Shown: piece by piece, positions 35,901 through 44,620 of the stretch
How positions within the stretch are numbered: the stretch's first letter is position 1
Layout of the letters: every line of letters begins with the position of its first letter
From: Echinarachnius parma
Lineage: Eukaryota > Echinodermata > Echinoidea > Clypeasteroida > Echinarachniidae
Length of the DNA stretch: 64,000 nucleotides
Reading direction: 5' to 3'
Assembly (NCBI GenBank): GCA_037951105.1
Contig: JBAMJV010007388.1
Span: 106,968 to 170,967 of the forward strand
The notes under the pieces: model-generated
Database searches by the model: none
The model's input: only the letters and a program-made list of their open reading frames with translations
Told to the model about the DNA's origin: nothing
Made by a program: the position numbers and the translations under genes

Positions 35901-36547
35901 TATATTTTCTACCTGTAAATGTTTAGTTCATTGAAATCCTTTAAGGGGACCATCACGCAAATAACAACGTAGGCTAATATGCTTTAGTACCGTTACTAGA
36001 TATTAAATAAATGCCCAATACTTTGAAAAGCGTTCTGTCATTCATGTCAGTCTGCAGACCCATGAACATATCATTTTTTTCCAATTATATTTGTTTTCTT
36101 TCTGGAAACCTATTTGCTTAACTTTTGGGGAATGGACAACAGAAACTATTACGTTTAATTTATATGAATATTATTTTTTCGTGTTGGTTCCTTTTATTTG
36201 GTAAACAAACATACCTTCACAAAATATTACTGCGAGTTATAATAAGATAAAAGAGACAATTGCTAAATGTATGCTGCTGATTTCCCCAGATATATGAGCC
36301 AATTCCCGACAGAGCACCCACGAGGAAGTTCAGTCTCCCTCACATCGCTCCCACCGCACCCTGGGCGGCCTGCAACGATGCAGACGCTATATACGCAAAA
36401 ATCAGGCGGCATCATCAGCAGCAGGATTCGAGACTCGAATTCCCACCGAAAATAGCCGAGTCGGACAGCGGAGAATTTTCCATTTACATGCCAATGTCAC
36501 CGGTATCAGCCCACAGGAACAACGAAGTCGGGCTTGAAATTAACTGA
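22628..36547 (+). CDS. IgSF type I receptor, plus-strand paralog, 12 exons, 902 aa
   Basis: Predicted cell-surface receptor. Exons: 22628-22670, 23231-23368, 24653-24844, 26833-27186, 29318-29596, 30202-30498, 30873-31181, 32166-32186, 33019-33318, 33785-33850, 35205-35656, 36290-36547. All junctions are gt-ag and in frame. Domains: signal peptide 1-14+; V-like Ig about 25-124 (C42, W56, C106 in DAGTYTC); unrecognised Cys-rich domain 125-242; Ig 243-335 (C271, W283, C316); Ig 336-434 (C360, W373, C416); FN3 435-537; second unrecognised domain 545-644; transmembrane about 645-664; tail to 902. Tail motifs: SRYDAL (Y735), LEYNGI (Y808), SIYEPI (Y819), YMPMSP (Y883). Y808 and Y819 form an ITAM-like pair. 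Known IgSF receptors with such tails recruit SH2 proteins; that this one does is inference. Its convergent paralog at 59503-44270 confirms the exon model. Confidence 0.9.
22840..23085. repeat. Dispersed repeat R4, copy 1
   Basis: In intron 1: tgacaagtcattgtgacgtc ... ttgccataggtctaaacgaa ... gtatcggtatatcgcggct. An inverted copy is at 56805-57045 in the minus gene's intron 2. Confidence 0.65.
23231..23368 (+). CDS. Plus receptor exon 2: V-like Ig, N-terminal half
   Basis: Phase 1-1 exon after ttttaacacag. It contains the first Ig cysteine (SAVLTC, C42) and core tryptophan (SLSW, W56). Confidence 0.9.
23817..24143. mobile_element. Element with inverted tatagaatggg ends and internal minisatellite
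   Basis: Ends ttatagaatggg and cccattctata face each other. Between them about nine copies of a 20-23-bp unit (catgcgtccggtaaaaa plus a few bases) occupy 23909-24085. It lies in intron 2. Confidence 0.65.
24149..24303. repeat. Imperfect 150-bp hairpin
   Basis: Arms share gatgatgcgca at the outer ends, gtgggtcggt, attgtttgcac and gtaactatggaa in inverted order. Confidence 0.7.
24653..24844 (+). CDS. Plus receptor exon 3: V-like Ig, C-terminal half
   Basis: Phase 1-1 exon. It contains STSRFTLFRVQEVDAGTYTC, the canonical strand E-F segment with the second Ig cysteine, plus two extra cysteines (C74, C79) not kept in the minus copy. Confidence 0.92.
24996..25356. mobile_element. MITE with ctaccca-gtcgaaaaaacagttg ends
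   Basis: Inverted ends of about 24 bp. The interior is full of accagttg / caactggt-type short repeats, giving a quasi-palindromic structure of about 360 bp. Confidence 0.75.
25356..25768. mobile_element. GC-rich MITE with gaccccgtttacagtg ends
   Basis: Inverted ends of 16 bp, with the palindrome gccgagccgcggctcggc near both ends and gcgtttacagtg repeated inside. It abuts the preceding element with no spacer. Much more GC-rich than its surroundings. Confidence 0.8.
25940..26525. repeat. Dispersed repeat R3, copy 2
   Basis: Inverted relative to 14287-14700, sharing agaagagaaacgaggaagctcc and tgtaaagtgtcagatattgc. Copy 2 carries unrelated sequence (26100-26390) between the shared segments. It lies in intron 3. 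Confidence 0.6.
26833..27186 (+). CDS. Plus receptor exon 4: Cys-rich domain of unknown family
   Basis: Phase 1-1 exon, 118 residues, eight cysteines (from VCISE through TFTCCRDASVYSCE to SDECV). It is predicted to be extracellular. Repeated beta-like stretches suggest a sandwich fold, but I recognise no family. It is well conserved in the minus paralog. Confidence 0.88.
27383..27917. mobile_element. piggyBac-type MITE (TTAA), copy 3
   Basis: TTAA on both sides; ends aggggtagtttagttttgg and accaaaactaaactacccct. It lies in intron 4. Confidence 0.88.
28091..28645. mobile_element. piggyBac-type MITE (TTAA), copy 4
   Basis: TTAA on both sides, inverted relative to copy 3, also in intron 4. The two copies lie about 170 bp apart head to head, so together they could pair over hundreds of bases in the pre-mRNA. 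Confidence 0.88.
29318..29596 (+). CDS. Plus receptor exon 5: Ig domain
   Basis: A whole I-set-like Ig domain in one phase 1-1 exon: VSIECRAFGDP, WITW, then SIAGEYVCRTENG. Confidence 0.93.
29680..29990 (+). pseudogene. Two degraded partial copies of exon 5 in intron 5
   Basis: 29680-29763 resembles the 3' end of exon 5 (aacattgctggataatatgtctgcc, then gtcaatgtcaagtgtaagtg with a donor) but has an in-frame stop. 29849-29985 resembles its middle (cagacggacggattctata). Neither keeps an open Ig domain. Confidence 0.7.
30202..30498 (+). CDS. Plus receptor exon 6: Ig domain
   Basis: A phase 1-1 exon with ISLSCLIDANP, AITW and MFCNYTCRAVNVEG. The extra pair C376 and C412 is also present in the minus copy. 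Confidence 0.93.
30873..31181 (+). CDS. Plus receptor exon 7: fibronectin type III domain
   Basis: A phase 1-1 exon. SLTLSWTAVDDP and SFTWYEVSVEAVNALGPS are FN3 hallmarks. It has two cysteines in the middle strands (TYCSN, DVCTT). Confidence 0.93.
31319..31877. mobile_element. piggyBac-type MITE (TTAA), copy 5
   Basis: Left end agggatagttgagttttgg after TTAA; the right end is eroded (ctcaact, then TTAA). Same orientation as copy 4; in intron 7. Confidence 0.8.
32166..32186 (+). CDS. Plus receptor exon 8: 21-nt micro-exon
   Basis: Encodes LDPDSM between split codons, phase 1-1, so skipping it would keep frame. The minus paralog has the same micro-exon (LDPESM) at 50236-50216. Confidence 0.85.
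32440..32940. repeat. Duplicated block with (TAG)n microsatellites
   Basis: TAG repeats at about 32573-32712 and 32858-32937, each preceded by the same roughly 120-bp unique segment (ccttttttcgttttatgaatagtgg and on). The second array ends about 80 bp before exon 9. Confidence 0.9.
33019..33318 (+). CDS. Plus receptor exon 9: membrane-proximal domain of unknown family
   Basis: One hundred residues with four cysteines, including FEVAGSRLRNETC, VKEGAVWLVACGRGLCGQQS and PVVFSA. It is among the most conserved parts of the two paralogs. It could be a very divergent FN3-like sandwich; I do not recognise it. Confidence 0.9.
33410..33535 (+). mobile_element. SINE 3' fragment with (ATT)n tail
   Basis: Ends gcgctatataaatcgaaaac followed by ATT-rich repeats, like the SINE at 18505. 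Only the 3' end is evident. Confidence 0.55.
33785..33850 (+). CDS. Plus receptor exon 10: transmembrane helix
   Basis: Encodes ITGSVIVLIFLLTAVVCVIK followed by basic residues, a single-pass type I membrane anchor. Phase 1-1. Confidence 0.93.
35205..35656 (+). CDS. Plus receptor exon 11: cytoplasmic tail, first part
   Basis: A basic stop-transfer stretch (AKRRPSR), then a Ser/Pro-rich disordered tail with SRYDAL (Y735), PLPDTPSF and LEYNGI (Y808). Exactly as long (452 nt) as its counterpart in the minus gene. Confidence 0.92.
36290..36547 (+). CDS. Plus receptor exon 12: cytoplasmic tail, last part
   Basis: Acceptor tttccccag, phase 0. It begins IYEPIPD, completing the ITIM-like SIYEPI across the junction. 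It contains AIYAKI (Y852) and SIYMPMSP (Y883), and ends GLEIN-stop at 36547. A possible aataaa lies at 37254. Confidence 0.92.
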   Translation: MYEPIPDRAPTRKFSLPHIAPTAPWAACNDADAIYAKIRRHHQQQDSRLEFPPKIAESDSGEFSIYMPMSPVSAHRNNEVGLEIN

Positions 36548-39229
36548 GTGCAAACTCCGGGCGGGCACACTTACCCATCACCACTTTCGGTAGCACCTGC
36601 AGTCAGTAGATGCTAGTACAGCTAGAGGAATTGTCAGCATGTTCTTTGTTTAGCGTTTTGTTGGTAGTTGAATGTCACCTCCGTGTACATTGCATTGATT
36701 TTGTTTAGTTCATAATAATGTTTATATTCTTGGTGACATAATGCCCACAAAAATGACAAATGTACAATCTGTAGAAGCAGTGGCGAATCGAGGGCAGGGT
36801 GTGGGGTGGGGGTCCTGGCCCCGAGCTGCACCCCTCCCCCCGTGTATTTCTATTTGACTTGCTTGCTTGCATCTTAGTCCAAAAGACCGAAAGCCGAAAG
36901 GTGCCACGGACCCAACCCGAAGAGGTTGGCGCTTGCTAGATCACAAGTTGGAGGCAACTTACAGAATTCTTGGCTACACCACTGATAAGAACAATCACTT
37001 CATTTTGACACAAGTATTACATGTCTTCTTGTTCTTTTTTCCGATATATTATTATTCGTTACACTACTGTTATCACTGGTATTGGTACTTTACATTGATT
37101 TAGAATTTACTGTTGAAATTAGTTTTTTTTTCTCGTTATATTGACTTTACTTACAATGTGAAAACAATTTGGAACATTGTTGGGGGTCTCTAGTTTCCAA
37201 TTTGCTATTTCCACCTTTAGATTCGAAATCCTCAAATTTGAGATGAAGTTGTAAATAAAACAGAACGTAGTATCTTAAATGTGTTTTTATGTGAGTCACA
37301 CTTAGCCCATAGTGATTATATTTAGAATGAAAGTTAGACATATATATCGAATTCACGTTCTGTAGTCATGTTAATACCGAGTAGACGTAGAGGTGAAATC
37401 TGACTTTTTGTAAAGCATCACTCATGAAATGTGTAATAATTGAGTAATCCTTGTGCCACTTGGAAAAATCATTGACTTTGTAAATAAGTGTGTTCGTAGA
37501 AAAGTGGGTTTGCTATTTAAATTGAGATATTTTTTGCCCCGGTATATTCTTGTGCTCTTGTATAAATCGTTTATACAACTTCACATTCTCTATGGAATTG
37601 AGGTATGGGGAAGCAGTTATAAATCTCACTTGAATAAAATGGCTATCCGAGCTATTACACTGTCATTATTGGGGACATCCTCGAAACCACTGTTTAAACA
37701 ATTTGGGATATTAGATGTTTTTAGTTTGCATGAACTTGCAGTTTCAACATTTGTATATGATTTGTACGTAGGAAATCTACCACACTCATTATTAGAATAT
37801 TGTCAGATTTTACACCATACTTAGGAAACAAGAGGGAAAGAAAACTCAATGCTACGCTTGCCAATCTGTAAGACGACACAAGGTACACTCTCCATTTCTT
37901 TTGTTGGACCAAAGCTTTGGAATAGCTTACTCCAGAATATCAAAGAACAAACAACAATATATTCATTTCGTAAGACCCTCACAAAGTTATGCTTTTCATA
38001 TTAATGTATAATGTATAATTATTATATAAGCTTTTGTAATACTATATAATAGAGAGAACCGATCTCGACTAGCACTTGTGCTAACTTTCGGTTCTCTTTT
38101 GTATAAATATAAAGTAATCGTTTACAGTTCGTATTTTAATAATTTGTCTTGGATGTAACTTATAATGTACATACGATATTGTTTTTGTTGTTGTTAATAC
38201 AATTCAAACTTCAACAAGTTGGTTTTTATCCCTAGGAATTTGATCGTACAGTGTAACAGTTTTGGTATATTTATCACACATGTATTCACCCAAGTTATAT
38301 ATTAAGCATGGTAAGAGGACTAATTCAAGATACTGGTATAATTTTGGTAAATTTTAAGTGACACTATAGTTCAATGTGGAACGTTAACCCACATGATTTA
38401 GAATTTATTTAAATTGATGTACACAATGGTCTTGCTTATATTGAATCTCATCTCTATGTAGCTGATAATGTACTTCAAAAAAAGAAATACACAAACGCAG
38501 CAGATCACAAATAATTATGGAATACAATTATTAGATAGATGCAATAGCTCAAGAACTACAGGGGACATTAGATTATGGGAAGAGATATTGTATAATATAT
38601 ATTAATTAATATACAAGGAGCAGCTTTAGATGACTGTATTAACGCATTTTTTGTTGTAAAGCTTGCATAATGCGATGTAAATAATTTGATTAATTCATGT
38701 TACTGTTATTATATTCTAGGCCAATATTCAATTCTTTTTATGGTACGTTTTTATTGAGTACATAGTGGATTGAGTTAGATCAGTGCCTACAGTGTATACA
38801 TACTTTGTTTTTCAGTGAAGAAACGTTATCAATTGTATGATTGGTGTTTACCTTAAATCATTGATGGTTAACATGGTTTACGTTTACCTTGTTTTGTATT
38901 TGACTGTTATCCCATGTATGGTGAAGATTTGAAACCATTAACCTTTTAAAAATTTTAATTCATCATACAAAGACAAACATTTGTCCTGATTTATATTTCT
39001 AGATAGGTGTTTCAATTTATATAAGTATATCTATTCGATGATATTCTGCTAGAAAGTGTTTGGTTCCTTTTTACGAGAAAGCACTCTGTGTAATACAGTG
39101 ATATCCAGTAATATTGTCTATCTCATTTTGCACTTAAATGACAATGAAACCCAAGCAAACCTGCTGTCATACACTCTAAGATAAGGAGGAATAATATCTG
39201 AAAGTTAGAGAATAATCTGGCAAGAAACA
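36548..39229. other. Intergenic stretch downstream of the plus receptor gene
   Basis: Contains the plus gene's 3'UTR (end not defined), the LINE relic at 37453-38003 and otherwise AT-rich sequence without recognisable genes. Confidence 0.5.
37453..38003 (+). pseudogene. CR1/Jockey-like LINE C-terminal relic
   Basis: Encodes LRYFLPRYILVLLYKSFIQL and YGIEVWGSS, then, after at least one frameshift, GTLSISFVGPKLWNSLLQNI and a stop at 38003. The YGIEVWG and GPKLWNSL motifs are typical of the thumb and C-terminal end of CR1/Jockey-type reverse transcriptases. The catalytic core is missing. Confidence 0.75.
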
Positions 39230-39592
39230 AACAAACTATGGCTCTTTGAAGATTTATGTATATGGGGAACTCAAATTTCAAACGTACTCTGAAAAAGTTT
39301 GTGGACTTATAGTCCCCATATGTTTTGTACAACAATGTTCCAATTTTGTCAGTTTTCTTCATGGTCGCACTTTTTCATTCCGCAAACTAAAGATATGTAG
39401 TGTATAAATTCATGCTACACAACATGTGTTAAACTCAAATGAAGGTTAAACATATATTTTGAGAAAATTAGAACATATTGAAACTTTGTGTACAAAACCT
39501 ATGGGGAACTTTGCCAGAGTGTGTTGCCAATTTGAGTCACTCGTAGAAATAAATTACTATTTCCAAAGAGCCATAGTTTTCTTATTTCGTGA
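39230..39592. mobile_element. MITE with aactatggctctttg ends
   Basis: Inverted aactatggctctttg at 39234 and 39576-39590; the interior holds matching tatggggaact segments in opposite orientation. About 360 bp. Confidence 0.65.
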
Positions 39593-39896
39593 CTGATATA
39601 CATCAACCTATCATCCTATTCAGAGTCGTATAGTGAAAACAATGAATTGTCCGAGTTTCTTTGTCCTTTAAAATGCAATTTTCAAAAAACACATACAAAA
39701 TAGTCTCCATTAGGATGGGGCACACAGTTTAATGGCAAAAGCTATAAAGTGATAACTTAGTAAAACAATACCGCATGAAGAGAAATGTACAGGATACATC
39801 TCACGAAAGAATGTCGTGTGATTGAAAATCATTTTATTTAGACACTTAGTTAACCACAAAGGATCGAAGAACGAGAAAAAACGTATTAGCATAATA

Positions 39897-40534
39897 CAGG
39901 GTGTCTCAGAAAGAATGCAACACCTAGGATCGTTAATTTCATCAACATCATCGACCAAATGTCATTGTTTTTTGTTTGATTGAGTAGAAAATTCCTTTTC
40001 CAACAAAATGATACCATGAGCATTGATTTTAGGTAAGGCGTTTGGATCCTAGGGCCATTTTTCTGAGGCAATGTCGTTTCCTAAATTTGCTACTTTTTCG
40101 TCTCCAGCGATCCTCTGAACACTGGGACATTCCCGCCCAAGGCCTCCCATAGAAAAAGAAACGCATGACTGCTCTCCCTTTGATAAAGAAAACAATGTTG
40201 CATAATCAAGTACCCCATACGGTATGGCTCACATTGTCTTCCTTATCAAAGGGAGAGCAGTCATGCGGTTCTTCTGTCGATGGGAGGCCGTGGGGCGAGA
40301 ATGTCTCAGTGTTCAGAGGATCGCCGGAGACGAAAAAGTAGCAAATTTCGGAAACGACATTGCCTCAGAAAAATGGCCCTAGGATCCAAACGCCTTACCC
40401 AAAATCAATGCTTATGGTATCATGTTGTTGTAAACAGAATGTTCTACCCAATCAAACAACAAACAATGACATTTGGTCGATGATGTTGATAAAATGAAGG
40501 ATCGTAGGTGTTGCATTCTTTCTGAGACACCCTG
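39897..40534. mobile_element. Long-palindrome MITE, cagggtgtctcaga ends
   Basis: Arms of about 300 bp are inverted copies (cagggtgtctcagaaagaatg, ggatccaaacgcctta, cctcagaaaaatggcc), with TA at each border. The end sequence and TA duplication fit a mariner-type fold-back element. Confidence 0.85.
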
Positions 40535-41613
40535 TATACAATATTCAAAACTGATTTATCCTAGGTCAAGTCATACTAGTGATTATGCAGGGCATAAACT
40601 GTGCACAATTATGATGATAAATGTTTACAAACAACTTGCCATGGTAGAGAGAAAGAAATACATCGACTATATTATAGTCAGACACAATATTGGAGACTGC
40701 GTTGAAAAGTATAGAAATGTTAATATACGCAATTTAAATTGGTATATATGGAACAAGGTAAAGTGATATAATTGTTTATTTACGTAATTGATAACAACTA
40801 ACCTAAGTCAATATACGTACATGCATTATAGTCGATATAACTCCTTTTGTTTGAACTCAAAATAAAAGTCCCTCGAAATATAATTTTAAGTAAAAAATAG
40901 TCATATAATTGTGTATTTTATTACCATGAAGATACTTAGAATAAAGCAGGACGTCCAATTAACATAAAGTTAAGTACTAACTTTACCTATTCTTTCCCGA
41001 ATATAAACTTAAAACAAAACGTAAGCCCTCGCCCCTTCTAAGCTTCTAATAAGAAACTCCCCAGAATTTAACCCCAAATAAATTTCAGTTGTTATGTATA
41101 TTATGTATGAAAATCAGAAATTTCCATCACTTCATGGCTAAATGAGCACAGATTAATTACAATGACCCATTTCAAAAGTCACAAGAACGTGCGCATGTCC
41201 GTACAGTGTTGTGGAACAGCACAGATTAGGGTTTGTGAAACAATGTTGTATGAAATTCCAAACATGTTTACTTTGTAATGGCTCTTGTGATTAATTGAAT
41301 TAATTGCAATTGTAAAACAGTGCACTATTCAAGTTCTCAAAACTCAATAACTGCAGTAATGATCTGAAATTTCTCAATACTCAATAAACTGCAATAATGA
41401 TATTAGTTTTGCAAATTTTGAAAAGTTACGTTTTGTGTGCTTACTCAACCATGAAGTTATGGTGACCTCTTATCTTTGCATTTTAGTTTCCTAACTACCA
41501 CAAAAATATTTGGGCGCGACAAAATCTTGAAACCATTCTTGGTTATGAAATAATGAGCAGTTGTTAAGGGGGACTTACTTTTTGTGTCAGGTTTATTATA
41601 AACACACACTTAA

Positions 41614-42100
41614 AGGGATAGTTGAGTTTTGGTAAAGAGAGTACAGTTTTGGTCAAACTGAATTTTAGTATCCTGCACCATTACATTACAAACTGATAGT
41701 TATAACGTCACCATGCTCGAAAGGTATACACAATTACTAATGACTAAGTTAAAATCTCAGAAGGGCGCTCTCTAAACCCTCATCGGTTTCAACCATTTTC
41801 AATAAAATAGTATGCATGCGATGTTTTGTTGAAATAGTGATTAGATAGAAAGATAATCAACAACTTTTTAAAAACCTCTTTTGTAATTTTTTGAAAAGAG
41901 GAAGCATTTACAAACAAAAGTTCAAAATTATCTAATAATTGTGGGGCCCCACAATTATTACAAATGGTTATGTTTGGTTTATGGAAATTCCAGCCATTTC
42001 TGAACCGATTTTGATCAAATAAAGTTTATTCTGTCATTAAAATGGTATACTCTTTCGAATTTTGTGTGGCGCCTTCTATACCAAAACTCAACTATCCCTA
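41614..42100. mobile_element. piggyBac-type MITE (TTAA), copy 6
   Basis: TTAA at both borders; ends agggatagttgagttttgg and ccaaaactcaactatccct. About 70 bp shorter than the others. It lies in the intergenic stretch between the two receptor genes. Confidence 0.87.
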
Positions 42101-42413
42101 TTAAGTATTAAGTATTATTTGCGTAAACATAGGTACACATTTTCATTTTACTTTACAAGTGCCATTTATGAAGAAAAATGCTACAATCAATTGCGAAGTG
42201 TACAATTATTATACAGAGAATAATACTGTTAATGTAATATCAATAACTCTAAAAACAACACAACCCCCTTTAATGGGGGAAGGTTTTCCATACAAAAATA
42301 AATTACCTTCACAATAACTGCTGTGCATGTTATGCCAATATAGAACATACTTATTACATGATAAGACTTAACCAAATTGGTGACATCATTTAAATTACAA
42401 ACTTCAATGTGGC

Positions 42414-43308
42414 TATACAGACTGTCCCAGAAAAAACGAAACCGGGTTTCATGGCAGAAATTTTCTGTCATAATGAATAATTTCTTTGATGATATATATA
42501 TGTCTGAAAAGCTCTGTGTCTCTTCTTTCATTTGATGTACAACTTATGGCACATAATTCACGCAAGACTGAATTAGAACAATGGAAAGAGGTGTTACCAA
42601 AATTCGATTTGCGCGCAGAAATTGCAAGTTTGGGTGAGGTTTTGGGGTGAGTTTTAACGGTAGTAAACGTACTTATTTTGAGAAAAGACAAACACCTCAT
42701 AAAAATACATAATTTTATCTTTTATATGACACCTCATGATTTAAAAATAAATGATTTATGCCAGAGAACGAGTACAATGAAATCATGCTTGATTCCAGCC
42801 CAAATGGGTAATATTCCTGATCTAGCCTGTTTCCCATGGTTTCCCTGATCCCCATGTTTGTGTAAATTCACTCATGCATCAAAGTCCATTGTCAGGAAAG
42901 GTGAGCGACTTCTTACTCAACTTTCACTCATTTGGGCAGAAATCAGGCATGGTTTCATTGTACTCGTTCTCTGGCATAAATCATTAATTTTTTTAGCATG
43001 AGGTGTCATGTAAAAGATACAAATATGAACTTTCATGTGGTGTTTGTCCTTTTTAAAAATAGGTACGTTTACAACCCTTAAAACTCACCCAAACTTAAAA
43101 TTTATGCGTGCAAATGGAATATTGGTAACACCACTTCCCATTGTTCTAATTCAGTCATGCTTGAATTATGTGCCATAAGTTGTACATCAAATGAAAGAAG
43201 AGACACAGAGCTTTTCAGACATATATATATCATCAATGAAATTATTCATTATGACAGAAAATTTCTGCCATGAAACCCGGTTTCGTTTTATCTGAGACAC
43301 GGTGTATA
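42414..43308. mobile_element. Fold-back element with 370-bp arms
   Basis: Arms about 42414-42790 and 42935-43308 are inverted copies, sharing aaacccggtttcgttt, tgatatatatatgtctg and cataagttgtacatcaaatg. The outermost ends (tgtcccagaaaaaacg / tctgagacacggtgta) resemble those of the element at 39897. Confidence 0.85.
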
Positions 43309-44269
43309 ATGAAACAGGCCTATCAAGACAATCAAACACAAAATAAACCCTATTTCAAATTAACAATAAAACTGCCTGGCCTTGTATCAATCTAAGACGA
43401 TCTACACATTAGTACAACACACACAATATGTTGTTCAATGTTACTGAGTTTTAAGCACGTGTAACTCACTAATCATAACTAATAGTCTTTGCCAAACAAG
43501 CATGTCATAATCCGATTGTTATACCAACTTAGCAACTCGCACCGCAACTTGATTCAGGATTTTGACACTATCATCAATATCATCAACATCACCATCATTT
43601 TCATCATAATAATCGGTGTCGGCATAATTGTGGTAGTAAGATGATAAACATCGCATTATAAAGTACATGTACTTGTGTGTGGGCTATCATCATATTATTT
43701 CATCACAATATGGTTAGATATTTATCATATAACTATTTCAAGTATTATAATTATATTAAAGCCAAATATCAGCATTGGGAAATAAACCGAATGTATTTTC
43801 AAAACTAATTGACTAGTATTGTTGATTAAATAGTATGAAAGGGTTTATATGGTAAAATCCGGACCCTATTTTTATATCAGCTAAAAAGTTCCATGCCCGC
43901 CTCTGAGATTAAGCCAAAATTTCACCGGATGTTCACCCGGCGTCTCCGCAGGGCAGAGTGTGTGTAGCTTTTGCACGCCGCGATATACGATTGAATTGAA
44001 GCTAAGGTGATGGGTCTTCTAGGTTTTGACCATCTAGTGCCCAGATAGTCAAGCACTTTATGTCAAAACCATTAACAGATAAGTTATGATGTGGGGTGTT
44101 GGCATTCCCCAATACAATTTATTTACTTTCTATTACTCTTGGTATCACATACTGAGACTTATCATCATATTCCGTATTAAAACTATTGAAAAATGCTAAT
44201 ACTAACAACAAAAGTAAAATGCTTCCGATGATAACAAACATGTAAATAAACTTACTAAATAAAAACAAA

Positions 44270-44620
44270 CTACACGGACAAACTACTGTCCAAGCCTCTA
44301 GCTGTAGCATCGCCTGACTGCAGATGCGCCCGAAAAACGTGTGGAAGAGTGCCCGTAGTGTGCACCCGGGTAATGTACAACCCGACTTCGCTGCTGCTTT
44401 CGGTCACAGTCGGTGACATGGGAATGTAAGCAGCGAACTGTCCGCTCTCCGACTCGGCAACTTCCGGTGGGAACACGAATTTCGACTCCTGCTGCTGCTG
44501 ATGAGGAATATTTTTAGCGGTAGCACCTGCTCTGTTCCAAGCCGCTCGGGCTGCCGGGGGAGCGATGGAAGGAAGCGTGCACCTCCTAACAGGTGCCATG
44601 CGTGGAACCGGCTCGTAGTT
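44270..44620 (-). CDS. Minus receptor exon 12: cytoplasmic tail, last part
   Basis: Begins NYEPVPR, contains VFPPEVAESESGQFAAYIPM then SP, and runs 31 residues longer than the plus tail before TAG at 44270. Confidence 0.92.
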   Translation of the reverse strand, partial: NYEPVPRMAPVRRCTLPSIAPPAARAAWNRAGATAKNIPHQQQQESKFVFPPEVAESESGQFAAYIPMSPTVTESSSEVGLYITRVHTTGTLPHVFRAHLQSGDATARGLDSSLSV

